Positions 51,410 to 61,222 of a DNA stretch of 64,000 nt are shown here, piece after piece. The stretch spans positions 62,001-126,000 of the forward strand of contig DATIBD010000074.1 of assembly GCA_035457705.1 (NCBI GenBank), written 5' to 3'. This stretch comes from DASPGQ01 sp035457705 (lineage in GTDB: Bacteria > Acidobacteriota > Vicinamibacteria > Marinacidobacterales > SMYC01). Each line of letters opens with the position of its first letter. Position 1 is the stretch's first letter. A program made the position numbers and the translations under genes. Below the pieces are notes generated by a model that saw only the letters and a program-made list of their open reading frames with translations, had not been told where the DNA came from and did no database searches.

Positions 51410-54310
51410 TTACCAGTTGAAGCGCACGCCGAAGCGCACGATGCGCGCCGAGAGAATGTCCTGCACCCGGTTCGCCGTGGTCAGGTTCTGCCGGCGCTCT
51501 CGCCCCAGAACCGTGGGCTCGTTGAACAGGTTGAAGATATCCATCATGGCGCTGAACCTCTGGTTGCCGAACGTGAACTGCTTCTCGACCCTGAGATCCG
51601 CAACCCACAGGTGCTCGAGACGCGTGTCCCCGAGGGTATTGAACAGTACCTCGGCGCGGCCGGCGCCTCCGGGGCGCGAGGCGGTGCGGAAGGTCTCGGG
51701 AAACACGAAGCCTTCGCGTCCGTTCAGCTTGCCCGCGATGTTGATGCCCCACCCTGCCTGGAACATCGCGTCGAGCTTGAAGTTCCAGCGGGAGTTCATG
51801 AAGAAGCCGCTTTTCCCGCTTCCCGAGCTTCCGTAGTAGACCTGCTCGCCGTCGCGGATATCGATGTTGGTCGGATCGAACACCGCGGCGTCGCTTTCGA
51901 AGTACTCCCGGTGATCGGAGAAGGTGAAGCCGGCGTTCATCATCCAGCGATCCGCGAGCCGCTTGGCGGCGGTGAGCTCGATGCCCTGGAAGCGCTGGTG
52001 GTAGTCGGGCCAGTTGGTGATGAAGTCTCCCGTCTTGCTCACTCCTGGGGCGGGCCGGTAATAGGTGATGGTCTGCCCCTCGAACGTCTCGGTTGTCGGA
52101 ACGAAGTCGTCGCGGGTCGTTCCCACCCAGGGCCGATCGATTCCGGAAACTCCTCCGTCGGGGTACCAGTCGTCCCAGAGCATGTTGGTGAACTTCTTGT
52201 AGATGTAGTTGACGCCCACGGAGAACTCCGGCCGGATCTCGCGCTCGAATCCGACGATGAACTCGTCGGTCACCGGGGCCGAGAGGCTGGTATCGATCTG
52301 GTTCGGCGACTCGAGCGAGGTCGGGTTCTCCGGATCGATGTTCGCGTTATAGAGAACCACCGAGGAGTCGATCTCGTTTCTCTGCACGAACGTGTCGCCG
52401 TTCAGGTCGGTCCAGGGGTAGTCGATCTCGGCGTAGAGCCCGGCGTTGATTCGATTGATGATGCCGTAAAGATCGAGGATGTCGTAATACCGGCCGTAGT
52501 TGGCGCGCACGATCGTCTTTCCGTCTCCTGTGAGGTCATAGGTGAACCCCAGGCGGGGGGAGACCGTGTTCCAGGCATCCAGAGCGTCCGTACCCGCGAA
52601 ATCGACCGCGGGGAGAAGGTCCGGAGCCACCGTGTTCTCTGGAATCCGAGAGGGGTTGTTCTGCCCGGTCTGGTAGTCGTAGCGAAGGCCGAGCTTCAGC
52701 GTCATGCGGCCCTTGGTGAAAACGTCCTGGATGTGCAGGCCGTGATAGTTCCCTTCGTAGTCGATTGCGGCCGACCGGAACATCCAGGCTTCCACCGGGA
52801 CGCCGCCGTCGAACACCGCCCAGGCGTCGCCTCCATAGGTGGTGAAGGAGTCGACGGGAGTCTTCTTGTACTGGTATCCGAACTTGAACTCATGGTCGCC
52901 GCCTAGCGCGTTCGAAAGGAAGTAGTTGCCGTCGAGGTTTCCCACGTACTGCGGCCGCGTGGTCTGGTAGTCCAGGTAGGACCGGGCGTAGGCCCCGGTG
53001 CTGTAGTCGTAGGTCGTCTGCACGTCCCGGAGGCCGGGGTCCTGATAGTCGAGGGCGAAGCCTCCATCCACGTAAGCGAAGCGGCCCGTCATCATGAAGA
53101 CGGGGCTGAACGTGTGCGAATCCTCGAACTTCCAGACGTAGGCGGGCCCGCTCTGCTTCCAGGTGGTCTCGATCGGATGCAGGTCGCTTGCGCCCCGGGT
53201 GTCGCGCGTCTTGTTGTTGTAGCCGAGGAGGAAGTTGAAGCGGTTGTTTTGCGTCGACTGAAGGTTGAACTTGATATTGAAATTACGCAGGAGAGTCGGG
53301 TCATCGTTGAGGCAGTTCTTGTCATTCGGGTCGGTGCAGCCCGGCTTCAGGAAGCCGACGACGCCGCGGTGAATGTCCTGGACGCCGTAGTCTCCCCAGA
53401 TCCAGGCCTTGTCCCTCACGATGGGGCCGCCCACGTCGAACCCGTAGTCGAGGATGTACTTGATGGGCGAGCCCGCGCCCGCTCCCTGGGCCTGGAGCTC
53501 GGCATCGACGTTCTCGCTCTGGAGCGAGCCGTCGGTACCGTAGAACGCCGCCTGGCCGGAGAAATTGTTGGTTCCCTGCTTGATGACGAAGCTGATCTGT
53601 GTCCCCGACGTCTGCATCGAGGTGTCCTGGCCGCCGGTGGTGATGTTGATCTCGTCGAACGCGCCGAAGTCGTAGTACATCGGGGTCGCCCCCTGGGCGG
53701 CGTTGTCGGTGATGTTGACCCCGTCGTAGTTCCAGATGTTCTGAGTGAACGAGGTCCCGCGGGTGACGAAGACGGACTGCTGGCCCGATTCGTTCCCGCC
53801 CACGTTCTGCCGATCCATCACCATCCCCGGCGTCTGCTCGATGATCACCCAGGGGTCGCGCGCGCTCGGGATGTTCTCGAGTCGAGCCCGGTCGAACGTC
53901 TGAGGAATGCCGGTCTCGCGAACGTCCACGATGGGCGATTCCCCGGACACGGTGATGACCTCGGTGACCTCGGCGAGGCCGAGCTGGATGCTCACCGTCA
54001 CCGTGGCGCCCGCATTCAGTATCAGATCTTCGCGGACCACGGTCTGGAACCCGGCGAGCTCGCACTTCACGCTGTAGGTTCCGACCGGAAGATCGGCGAA
54101 GCGGTAAGCCCCTGTCTCGCTCGAGATCGCGATCTGGGGCTGGAGAAGCTTGGTCCCGGCGAGTGTGACGGTGACGCCGGGAAGCATCGCCCCCGTTTGA
54201 TCCATCACCCTCCCCGCGATCGTCCCCGTATAGACCTGCGCAGTAGCTGTGCCCGCGATCAGGAGGGCCGCCACCATTATGAGAAATGGAAGTTTACTTT
54301 CTTGATTCAT
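51410..54310 (-). CDS. TonB-dependent receptor, Oar-like
   Basis: The 966-residue outer-membrane protein begins with a signal peptide (FLIMVAALLIAGTATAQ). A carboxypeptidase-regulatory-like domain (GTIAGRVMDQTGAMLPGVTV) and a plug follow (DGVNITDNAAQGATPMYYDF), then a long barrel rich in Tyr, Asp and Asn. The C-terminus RFGVRFNW ends in an aromatic residue, as needed for outer-membrane insertion. Such Oar-type receptors are numerous in Acidobacteriota and import oligosaccharides, peptides or siderophores. ATG 54310 has AAGGAG upstream. Located next to the sulfatase-fold and peptidase genes, it may feed the same degradation pathway. Confidence 0.93.
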   Translation of the reverse strand: MNQESKLPFLIMVAALLIAGTATAQVYTGTIAGRVMDQTGAMLPGVTVTLAGTKLLQPQIAISSETGAYRFADLPVGTYSVKCELAGFQTVVREDLILNAGATVTVSIQLGLAEVTEVITVSGESPIVDVRETGIPQTFDRARLENIPSARDPWVIIEQTPGMVMDRQNVGGNESGQQSVFVTRGTSFTQNIWNYDGVNITDNAAQGATPMYYDFGAFDEINITTGGQDTSMQTSGTQISFVIKQGTNNFSGQAAFYGTDGSLQSENVDAELQAQGAGAGSPIKYILDYGFDVGGPIVRDKAWIWGDYGVQDIHRGVVGFLKPGCTDPNDKNCLNDDPTLLRNFNIKFNLQSTQNNRFNFLLGYNNKTRDTRGASDLHPIETTWKQSGPAYVWKFEDSHTFSPVFMMTGRFAYVDGGFALDYQDPGLRDVQTTYDYSTGAYARSYLDYQTTRPQYVGNLDGNYFLSNALGGDHEFKFGYQYKKTPVDSFTTYGGDAWAVFDGGVPVEAWMFRSAAIDYEGNYHGLHIQDVFTKGRMTLKLGLRYDYQTGQNNPSRIPENTVAPDLLPAVDFAGTDALDAWNTVSPRLGFTYDLTGDGKTIVRANYGRYYDILDLYGIINRINAGLYAEIDYPWTDLNGDTFVQRNEIDSSVVLYNANIDPENPTSLESPNQIDTSLSAPVTDEFIVGFEREIRPEFSVGVNYIYKKFTNMLWDDWYPDGGVSGIDRPWVGTTRDDFVPTTETFEGQTITYYRPAPGVSKTGDFITNWPDYHQRFQGIELTAAKRLADRWMMNAGFTFSDHREYFESDAAVFDPTNIDIRDGEQVYYGSSGSGKSGFFMNSRWNFKLDAMFQAGWGINIAGKLNGREGFVFPETFRTASRPGGAGRAEVLFNTLGDTRLEHLWVADLRVEKQFTFGNQRFSAMMDIFNLFNEPTVLGRERRQNLTTANRVQDILSARIVRFGVRFNW

Positions 54311-54858
54311 TGAGGCACTCCTTGGTTTCTATGGGTTAGACCGAGCAAGAAACATGCCCCAGGGTTTTCGGGCCTCCAGATCCAGTAAGACATTCAGATT
54401 CAATAATTACAGTGGCTGTACTTACCGACCGGAAATTCAATTGAACCGTTGTGATCCGAATTTTTGAGTTTTTATTCAGTAAATTGGATTGACAAATGGA
54501 TAATTTGAAGTCCGATCTATTCATGTGTTGGAGCCAGGGAGCACCGACTCTTCCACCGGCGACGGGTGGAGCTCGACGAGATCTCTGATTCGCAACAACT
54601 CTCAGACATCGAACCGCGAAGCTCGGAGCATTTCCCACTCGTCTCCGCAGGCCATGGCGACAATTTTGGCAATCACCTTGGGCTGGATGGGTGATGAAGG
54701 GAAGGACGGAAATTTCCCGCCACAATCACAAAGGCTCGGTCTTGAAGGCCCTCCGGATCAAAATTCTTGGAAGAGGGGAATGCCGCCCGGACGTTTGCCG
54801 CCGGCCTCCGCGCCTGCGACTCGAAGTTATGCTCGAATCTCGTCGGCGACCGTTCCGG
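54311..54858. other. AT-rich 550-base leader region upstream of the TonB receptor
   Basis: The stretch 54340-54530 is far more AT-rich than the rest of the window, with T- and A-runs and a perfect palindrome TTCAATTGAA at 54436-54445. It is upstream of the receptor gene and very probably contains its promoter and regulator sites. The minus strand holds TTGTCA and TAAAAA 15 bases apart, too weak to call. The part from 54530 to 54858 shows no convincing gene. Confidence 0.5.
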
Positions 54859-57282
54859 TCACCGATCGGTCGCTCCCGCGGGCTGGAGCTCGAGTCGACT
54901 CTCGGTGACCGACTCGATCTTCTCTCGCGTGTAGAAGAGCGGGAAATATTGATGCTTCACCCAGAGCTCGAACAAGTCCCGGTAATGGGGGTCGTCTGGA
55001 TTGCCCGATTGGCCTGGTGAGTTGGTGGCAATGGAGTTGTCCCAGTCGGATGCATCCAGGATGACCCGGAACGTCGCGCCCGAGGTCTGGTTGTCTCCGC
55101 TACCCGTATTGTTCAGCGTCGAGTCATAGCCGCCTCGCGGAGCCGGGCCGACATCGAGCTTCGCCCGCGTGGGCTCGTCGACCGCTGGACTCAGCGCGTG
55201 CTGGATGGCGACGTGCTTGAAATTTTCCTGCCCGTACTGCCAGTTTCGTGTATCAGCCCCGAGCCGCTCGGTGAGGTCGGAGAGGGCGCCCGAAAGACTC
55301 GCCTTCAAGACGGCGTCTCGCCCCGCGATGGGGTCCTCGCCGAAGCGTCCGTCTGGAGCGACCAGCCAGTCGATGACCCGTTTCTTGTTCAGCCGGCCGA
55401 TGAGCTCACGGGCCGGCTCGGGAACGACCGTGCTCGCGACCTCGTCGAGCAGACGCCGCTCGAAGCTGACGTAGATCGCGGCGGCCACCGATCGTTTGTC
55501 GACGACGAAATCCCAGTCGAGGAGCAGGTCCCGTGCTTGCCGCGAGCGCGAGTCGTCGAGCTCCAGCTCTTTCAGCAGAGGCACAATGCTTCGAGCGGGA
55601 ATGGAAAGCTCGTCGTGCTGGAAGCTCATCATATCGACGATGGTGAAGCGCCGGCCCGAGGAGAGGAGCTCGTCCACGCGAAGCCCGCGGATCTCGTCAC
55701 CCCAGCTCCAGTGAAGTGCCTCGGGATAGGGATAGCCGTCCGGCACCATGAAATTGTTCGCCGTTCCCCAGTATCCTTTCTCGGGATTCTCGACCCGGGG
55801 TAGGGCCGTGATGGGCAAGAACCCATCCCATTCGTAGCGCCCATCCCCGGGAACGGGAACGAGCCCGCTCCAGTTCGGCCGGATGGGAGATATCCCGACG
55901 GCCTGATAGCCGATGTTCTTGTCGACGTCACCCCAGATCATGTTCTCCGCGGGAATGCGGCTGTAGGAGCACGCTTCGACGAACTCCTCCCAGCTCTTCG
56001 CCTGATTCATTCGGAGGCTCGCAAGGTAGGGCGAGTTTCCGATCTCCATCCAGGCAGCGCGCAGCGCGTAGGCTTTGTGGTGCTCGCGGTCCTCGAAGAG
56101 GACGGGGCCGTGGCGTGTGTACTTGAGCTCGACGGTCTCGGGAGACTCCCCCTTGATGGGAATCGCCTCGCGAAGGATCCGCATCTCCTCCCAGCCCTCG
56201 AGGTACCGGTACTGGTTCGGGTCTCGTGGGTTCGTGTCGTATACGTAGAGGTCTTCGTTGTCCTGACCGAAAACGGTCAGACCCCAACCACCGTATTCGT
56301 TGTGTCCGATGGAGATGCCGGGGAGAACGGGCTCACCGCCGCCGATCACGTTCCACCCGGGGGCAACGAGGTGAACGAAATACCGAAGCGAAGGTACCGC
56401 GAGGACACGGTGCGGATCGTTCACGATGTAAGGAAATCCCGTCTGAGTGAAGCGACCGCTCACGACCCAGTTGTTGCTGCCGATGTCGTCGGTACCGTCT
56501 CCCGCCGGCAAAGCTGCCCGCGACACTGTGTCTCGGAGCCGGTCGTGCGATCGGGCATCCGCCCGGTGCTCGGCCACGATGTCCTCGGGCAGGAACTCGA
56601 CCGGGCCACGGAAAGCCTGATAGAGCCCCAGAATCTCATCTTTCAAAAGCGAACCGTCGATTGCGGGATCGAGCCCGAGCTCGGGCTCGCCCGGCCGATA
56701 CCAATCGAGCTCTCTCACCTTCTCCGCCCCGATGACGTGCACCGCTTGTCCCGTCCGAAGCTCCGAAGTGACGTTCGAAAGCAATCCTTGATGTCGGGAG
56801 ATCACGTCCGCCGCCGTCCAGCGCCGGGGCTCGATGCCGAGGAGCTCGAACTCGATGGGCAATCGAGCGGGCCCGACCAGCACCTCGTCCACGTAGGCGT
56901 TGATGCCTTCTACGAACGCTTCGATGATCGCTTTGCCCCGCGGATGATAATGATTGAGCTCCTGGTCGAGGTCTTTCCGGAACCGGTGGAGTCGCGTTCC
57001 GATGTCGCGCTGGAGCTCGCGCCTGCCGAGGATCTCGGCGACCGTACCCGTCGCTTGACGGCGCCACATCTCGAACTGGAACAGGCGGTCGCGCGTCGCC
57101 TTGTACCCCTGGGCGAAGAACAGGTCGTGCTCGTTCTGCGCGTAGATGTGCGCCACACCCCAGCGGTCCGTGAGTATCTCGACCGGCTCGAGGAGGCCGG
57201 CGACCGAAAGCGGCTCGGCCGCCGCCAACGGACTGAGGACAAGAAGTGCGAAAAGGACATTCATGAGAGATCTCGTTTTCAT
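54859..57282 (-). CDS. Penicillin amidase-family Ntn hydrolase
   Basis: The 807-residue protein starts at ATG 57282, which overlaps the stop of the peptidase gene and opens a signal peptide (LMNVLFALLVLSPLAAAEPL). The longer upstream frame was rejected. It has the penicillin-acylase layout: alpha chain with VEILTDRWGVAHIYAQNEHD, and the autocleavage site IGSNNWVVSG with the nucleophile Ser 269. The beta chain includes GEPVLPGISIGHNEYGGWGL and TARHGP-like YTRHGPVLF. The precursor is cleaved to expose the Ser. Substrates may be N-acyl amino acids, acyl-homoserine lactones or beta-lactams. Periplasmic. Confidence 0.92.
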   Translation of the reverse strand: MKTRSLMNVLFALLVLSPLAAAEPLSVAGLLEPVEILTDRWGVAHIYAQNEHDLFFAQGYKATRDRLFQFEMWRRQATGTVAEILGRRELQRDIGTRLHRFRKDLDQELNHYHPRGKAIIEAFVEGINAYVDEVLVGPARLPIEFELLGIEPRRWTAADVISRHQGLLSNVTSELRTGQAVHVIGAEKVRELDWYRPGEPELGLDPAIDGSLLKDEILGLYQAFRGPVEFLPEDIVAEHRADARSHDRLRDTVSRAALPAGDGTDDIGSNNWVVSGRFTQTGFPYIVNDPHRVLAVPSLRYFVHLVAPGWNVIGGGEPVLPGISIGHNEYGGWGLTVFGQDNEDLYVYDTNPRDPNQYRYLEGWEEMRILREAIPIKGESPETVELKYTRHGPVLFEDREHHKAYALRAAWMEIGNSPYLASLRMNQAKSWEEFVEACSYSRIPAENMIWGDVDKNIGYQAVGISPIRPNWSGLVPVPGDGRYEWDGFLPITALPRVENPEKGYWGTANNFMVPDGYPYPEALHWSWGDEIRGLRVDELLSSGRRFTIVDMMSFQHDELSIPARSIVPLLKELELDDSRSRQARDLLLDWDFVVDKRSVAAAIYVSFERRLLDEVASTVVPEPARELIGRLNKKRVIDWLVAPDGRFGEDPIAGRDAVLKASLSGALSDLTERLGADTRNWQYGQENFKHVAIQHALSPAVDEPTRAKLDVGPAPRGGYDSTLNNTGSGDNQTSGATFRVILDASDWDNSIATNSPGQSGNPDDPHYRDLFELWVKHQYFPLFYTREKIESVTESRLELQPAGATDR

Positions 57283-59372
57283 TCGTTCGTGGTGGGTGCC
57301 GAGCCCATCAGCTTGCGCTCGAGAAAATCCGCCGCTGCCCGAAAAGCCGCGAGCCAGTTGCGGTGCAGCAGAAACCCGTGCACCTCGTCGGGAAAGACGA
57401 GCTGTTCGAACTCGACCCCCTGTTGCGAAAGAACCTCGGCGAGATCGACGGACTCGCTGAAAGGAACGTTCCGGTCGTCGTCCCCGTGAATGAGAAGAAC
57501 GGGTGAGCGCCAACCTTCGATGTGTGCCATGGGAGAGGATTCGAACGCGAGGCGGGCGAACGCCTCCCGCTTCGTTGCGTCGTAGCTAGGGACGAAATTA
57601 CGTATGACGGCGTTCCAGTCGTGCACGCCGTGAACGTCGACTCCGGCGGCGAACAGGTCTGAGGCGCGGGCGAGCCCGAGTGCGGTGAGATAGCCGCCGT
57701 AGGAGCCTCCCCAGAGCCCGATCCGATCGGGCGCCACATCGTTCCGGCTCCTGAGGTAGAGACCGGCGCCGAGCACATCTTGGAACTCGCTGGCCCCCTG
57801 GGCTCCATATTGGAGCGCTTCCCGGAAATCGAGACCGTAGCCAATGCCGCTTCGATAGTTGACCGACAAAACGACGAAGCCGCGGCTCGCCAGGTACTGA
57901 TTGAGCGCGTACGCGTTGTGGTAGTAATCCATGTAGTGCCAGCCGAGAAGCATCTGGCGTCTCGAGCCTCCGTGGAAGAACAGGACCGCGGGATGCCGCT
58001 CGCCCGATCCGCGCGGCGGCGCGAAGAGCTGTCCGTGAATCGTCATCCCATCCGCGCCGGAGAAGGTCACCGGCTCGGGCTCGACCAGGGCCTCGCTCGG
58101 AAAGGACCGCGGTGGTGCGAGCGCCCGGGGAGCGCCGTCGCTAGCCTTGATCATCGCCTGCGCGGGTCGTCTCGCGTCCGATGCCAGATAGGCGAGCGCG
58201 CTTCCATCTCCCGCCACGACCGGTGACCACTCGATTCCCGTCCCCGACGTGACCGCCTGGGGAGGGCCTCCTTCGATCGAGACGCGCCAGAGATGACGGC
58301 GGTCGATGTCGCCCTCGTTCGAAGAGTAGAAGAGCTCGCGACCATCTCGCGCGAGGGTCACGTGCTCGACTTCGAAATCCCCCGGCGTTAAGAGCGTGGG
58401 ACGGCCTCCGTTCACCGGAACCGAATACAGATGCGTCCAGCCCTCACGCTCCCACGGAAAGACGAGGCGATCTCCCGCGGCCCAGAGAATCTGGTTGTCG
58501 GCCGCGACGCCTCGAAAGGCGCTTCCGCGACCTTCGTCCGCCTTCCAAACCTCCCGGCCTCGATTCGCCGCGATGTCGAAGACACGGAGGGACCACGGAA
58601 GCGCTTCGCGCCTCGAGCTGAAGGGGAGAATCTGGCGCTCGTTCGGCACGCGTACGAAGGCGAGCTTCTGTCCATCGGGTGACCACACCGGATCGCCGTC
58701 GCGGCCGAGCGCCGGATCCACGTAGGAGATGGTTTGCGACTCGAAGCCATACACCCCGACGAAGGAATGGTCGCCCCGGTCGCTGACGAACGCGAGTCGC
58801 TTGCCGTCGGGTGACCAGCGAAGCGATTCCGGCTCGCCCCTCGTCTTCGCCAGCTCTTTCGGTTCACTTTCCCCGACCGAAGGAACGGTCCAGATTCGAT
58901 CGTCCTTCAAGAACGCGATGGTCTTCCCATCCGGCGAGAAAGCCGGTCCCGATCCCTCGGAGAGATGGCGCGGCGCTTCGCTTCCATCGACGGCAACGAT
59001 GAAGAGGGCCCTTTTGGCGCCAGTGGGGCTGCTCAGGGGATTGGGGATCTCGCCATCGCGATTGGGGTCGCCACCGCGCACGAAGACAACGTGATTACCG
59101 CCTGGTCCGATCGCGAGCTCGGCGATCTCCTGGCCGTCGTCCACCTCGTAGCGGGTCACGGCTCGGGCCTCGTATTCCGGCCCGCTGGCAACCCACAGGT
59201 TTCGCCGTCCCGCGTCGTTCTCGACCCAGGCGAATATCTGGTGGTTGGGAGCGGCGACGAGAGAAGTGGGAAACGGCGAGCTCAGGAGCTGCTCCAGAGT
59301 GACATCCTGGGCGGAGCCGACCGCCGCGGCCAGCAGGAAAACTGCGCAGGAAAGGCGAGTTCGCGTCGACAT
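57279..59372 (-). CDS. Secreted S9 family peptidase
   Basis: The 697-residue protein starts at ATG 59372 with GGGGAGG upstream and a signal peptide (LSCAVFLLAAAVGSA). PD40 propeller blades fill the first two thirds (SPDGKTIAFLKDDRIWTV, SPDGQKLAFVRVPNERQI). The C-terminal alpha/beta-hydrolase has GGSYGG (Ser near 557), the Asp of LIHGDDDRNVPF and the His of PDEVHGF. These enzymes cleave peptides, often dipeptidyl-peptidase or acylaminoacyl-peptidase-like. Stop and start overlap with the penicillin-acylase gene, so both are made from one message and may process acylated peptides together. Confidence 0.93.
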   Translation of the reverse strand: MSTRTRLSCAVFLLAAAVGSAQDVTLEQLLSSPFPTSLVAAPNHQIFAWVENDAGRRNLWVASGPEYEARAVTRYEVDDGQEIAELAIGPGGNHVVFVRGGDPNRDGEIPNPLSSPTGAKRALFIVAVDGSEAPRHLSEGSGPAFSPDGKTIAFLKDDRIWTVPSVGESEPKELAKTRGEPESLRWSPDGKRLAFVSDRGDHSFVGVYGFESQTISYVDPALGRDGDPVWSPDGQKLAFVRVPNERQILPFSSRREALPWSLRVFDIAANRGREVWKADEGRGSAFRGVAADNQILWAAGDRLVFPWEREGWTHLYSVPVNGGRPTLLTPGDFEVEHVTLARDGRELFYSSNEGDIDRRHLWRVSIEGGPPQAVTSGTGIEWSPVVAGDGSALAYLASDARRPAQAMIKASDGAPRALAPPRSFPSEALVEPEPVTFSGADGMTIHGQLFAPPRGSGERHPAVLFFHGGSRRQMLLGWHYMDYYHNAYALNQYLASRGFVVLSVNYRSGIGYGLDFREALQYGAQGASEFQDVLGAGLYLRSRNDVAPDRIGLWGGSYGGYLTALGLARASDLFAAGVDVHGVHDWNAVIRNFVPSYDATKREAFARLAFESSPMAHIEGWRSPVLLIHGDDDRNVPFSESVDLAEVLSQQGVEFEQLVFPDEVHGFLLHRNWLAAFRAAADFLERKLMGSAPTTNE

Positions 59373-59533
59373 GGGTCCCTCCCCTTGAAAGCGACGATGG
59401 CGAAGAATGATACCGTCGGGAGGGCTGTGCCGACAAACGCCGATTCACTCTCGTTTTGGGCGACACCGCCCGCTCCGAGACGATGCTGTCGCGGAGGCCG
59501 CCTCTGACGCACCCTGCGTAGAATGGTAGCTCG

Positions 59534-59720
59534 ATGAAGACGACCATTTCCGGCAAGGGGCAGCTCGTCCTTCCGCCGGAAATCCGAGAGCAGGACGACA
59601 TCGAACCGAGTCAGGAAGGGAACGGCGCCTCAGGACGAATGACTCGTGGATTGGCTCCTGGCTTGTTCTGAGAAGGGCTTTCCACCTCTATCGGAGTCCG
59701 AGTACATCGACACGCTTTGA
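59534..59720 (+). pseudogene. Remnant of an AbrB-type (VapB-like) antitoxin gene
   Basis: ATG 59534 opens MKTTISGKGQLVLPPEIREQ, the swapped-hairpin DNA-binding segment of AbrB/VapB antitoxins. After the DDIEPSQE stretch an internal deletion and frame change occur. A second frame ends LVDWLLACSEKGFPPLSES, the usual toxin-binding tail of this group, with a stop at 59720. About 20 codons of the middle appear lost. No PIN toxin gene follows; the next gene is on the other strand. Confidence 0.65.
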
Positions 59721-59754
59721 AGCGCCTGGTCGATGCGAGCTTTCGAAGGGAAGG

Positions 59755-60378
59755 TCAGGCCATCGCCGCCGATCCCGCGCGGATGACCGCCCTCACCGTC
59801 GCTGGGTAGCTTCGGGCCCAGCTATCGAGGAGAGCGCGATCCAGCCCTTGCCAGTTCCACTCGTCGAGCGCGGTCCGCCTTCCGTTGCGAAGCTCGAGAT
59901 AGACGAAGTCAAGAGCAGCCTTTTCTGGGGTCGCCATCGGCACGCCTCCTTCGAGCACGTACCCGAAGAACAGCGAAGGCTTGATCTGCTGGAACTGAAT
60001 CTCGCCCAGTCCGGTATGGAAGCGCTTCGTTTTGTTCGTGGTCACGCAGGTGAGCAGGTGCGGTGCTTGGTCGGCGATGCCGTGAGCGAATAGGGCGGAG
60101 GAAAGCGATACGTAGGCCGGCGGGTAGAGGATGCCGGCCGCCTCTTCGACGGTCGGAGGCCCCTCGGCCCGCAGCAGGTTCGCGTAGAGTTCTTTGCCGA
60201 CCGGTGCTAGCCAGCGGCGCCTCGCAAGACGATAGGCGGACTGCCGTGCGGCAGGCTCGGAATGGCTTGCGATCCGTGCGAGCTCGCCAAGGCGGTAGAA
60301 GGTCTTTCCGGAGCGTAGGACGCCGACCCAGTCCTCGAGCCGGAACGAACCGCTCACATGCGCGGTGGTAGGGCTCAT
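59755..60378 (-). CDS. AbiEi-like antitoxin
   Basis: The 207-residue protein starts at ATG 60378, overlapping the stop of the toxin gene by four bases. It has an N-terminal winged-helix region (FYRLGELARIASHSEPAARQ, SAYRLARRRWLAPVGKELYA), then the AbiEi C-terminal part (PPAYVSLSSALFAHGIADQA, LFFGYVLEGGVPMATPEKAA). The segment MATPEKAALDFVYLEL is a common AbiEi marker. AbiEi proteins repress the operon and neutralise the nucleotidyltransferase toxin. Normally the antitoxin gene precedes the toxin gene; here it follows. Confidence 0.85.
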   Translation of the reverse strand: MSPTTAHVSGSFRLEDWVGVLRSGKTFYRLGELARIASHSEPAARQSAYRLARRRWLAPVGKELYANLLRAEGPPTVEEAAGILYPPAYVSLSSALFAHGIADQAPHLLTCVTTNKTKRFHTGLGEIQFQQIKPSLFFGYVLEGGVPMATPEKAALDFVYLELRNGRRTALDEWNWQGLDRALLDSWARSYPATVRAVIRAGSAAMA

Positions 60379-61199
60379 AACAGTCCCACCGCTGCGACCG
60401 CACGCCTGAGCAGGTCGCACGAGCGGCGCCGGATCGCCTCGTAACCACCCTTGGCCAGTTGAGAGCGATGGCGGCTCGGCAAGAACCGCTCCATCTCGGC
60501 GCGCAGGTCCGCAGCGGCGGCCGCGGCGAGACGCGCCTTGACCCGTTCTGGATCCGGTGCGACGTCGTAATCGTCGAGCTTGGCTCGGAGAAGGCCCGAA
60601 TCGATCGCAGTTCCGAGAACCGCGTCGAGGTACCAGAGGTCGAACAAATCCCTGCCTTTCAGGTACCGGCGCCCCAGCACGGCCGTGACTTTCTCCACCA
60701 GAAGCTCCTCAGCCTCCAGGGCGTTCACCAGCGGCCGGCGCTGCAACAGATCGAGCTCGCTGCGTACTGGCAGCACCGCGGGCCGATGGGTCGGAAAGCA
60801 TGCGAGCTCGATCTTGACCCGGATTCGCCGCCCGAGGGACCCCGGGGTGAACTGGTACCAGTATGTCGACATGAGGCCGGCGACGCGCGGAGCTCGCCAG
60901 GCATGTTCGCCGGTACCAAGGATCTGGACGACCAGCTTCTCCGTCGGCTCGCGGACACGGGCGACGATCTGCTCTGCGGACACAGCGTCGAGCGTCGTAC
61001 CTGCGAGGTCGAGATCCTCGGAGTACCGGTAGGCACCGTGGACCAGATGCAAACAACTGCCGCCCTGAAACGCCATGACCTCACTTCCGGGACGCGCAAA
61101 AAGCGCGTCGAGCAGGATCACGTGCAGAACCTCTGCAGCCACGGTTCCGAGCGGAAGGCCCTCAGCGGCGGCGCGCTCCCGGAGCAAGGCGATCGACAT
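60375..61199 (-). CDS. AbiEii/AbiGii nucleotidyltransferase toxin
   Basis: The 274-residue protein has the type IV toxin nucleotidyltransferase motifs: FQGGSCLHLVHGAYRYSEDL with the GGS and the RxSxDxD-type acidic pair near 58-65, then VEKVTAVLGRRYLKGRDLFD. AbiEii toxins transfer nucleotides to tRNA acceptor stems and cause bacteriostasis, limiting phage spread. Its ATG 61199 begins the operon. A short inverted repeat TTATG A CATAA lies 13 bases upstream and could bind the antitoxin. Confidence 0.87.
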   Translation of the reverse strand: MSIALLRERAAAEGLPLGTVAAEVLHVILLDALFARPGSEVMAFQGGSCLHLVHGAYRYSEDLDLAGTTLDAVSAEQIVARVREPTEKLVVQILGTGEHAWRAPRVAGLMSTYWYQFTPGSLGRRIRVKIELACFPTHRPAVLPVRSELDLLQRRPLVNALEAEELLVEKVTAVLGRRYLKGRDLFDLWYLDAVLGTAIDSGLLRAKLDDYDVAPDPERVKARLAAAAAADLRAEMERFLPSRHRSQLAKGGYEAIRRRSCDLLRRAVAAVGLL

Positions 61200-61211
61200 C
61201 TCGCTTCCAAT

Positions 61212-61222
61212 TTATGACATAA
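61212..61222. promoter_or_regulatory. Candidate AbiEi operator
   Basis: TTATG and CATAA flank one base, a perfect 11-bp inverted repeat directly upstream of the toxin start in an AT-rich stretch. AbiEi proteins bind inverted repeats in their own promoter. The site is short and could occur by chance. Confidence 0.35.
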
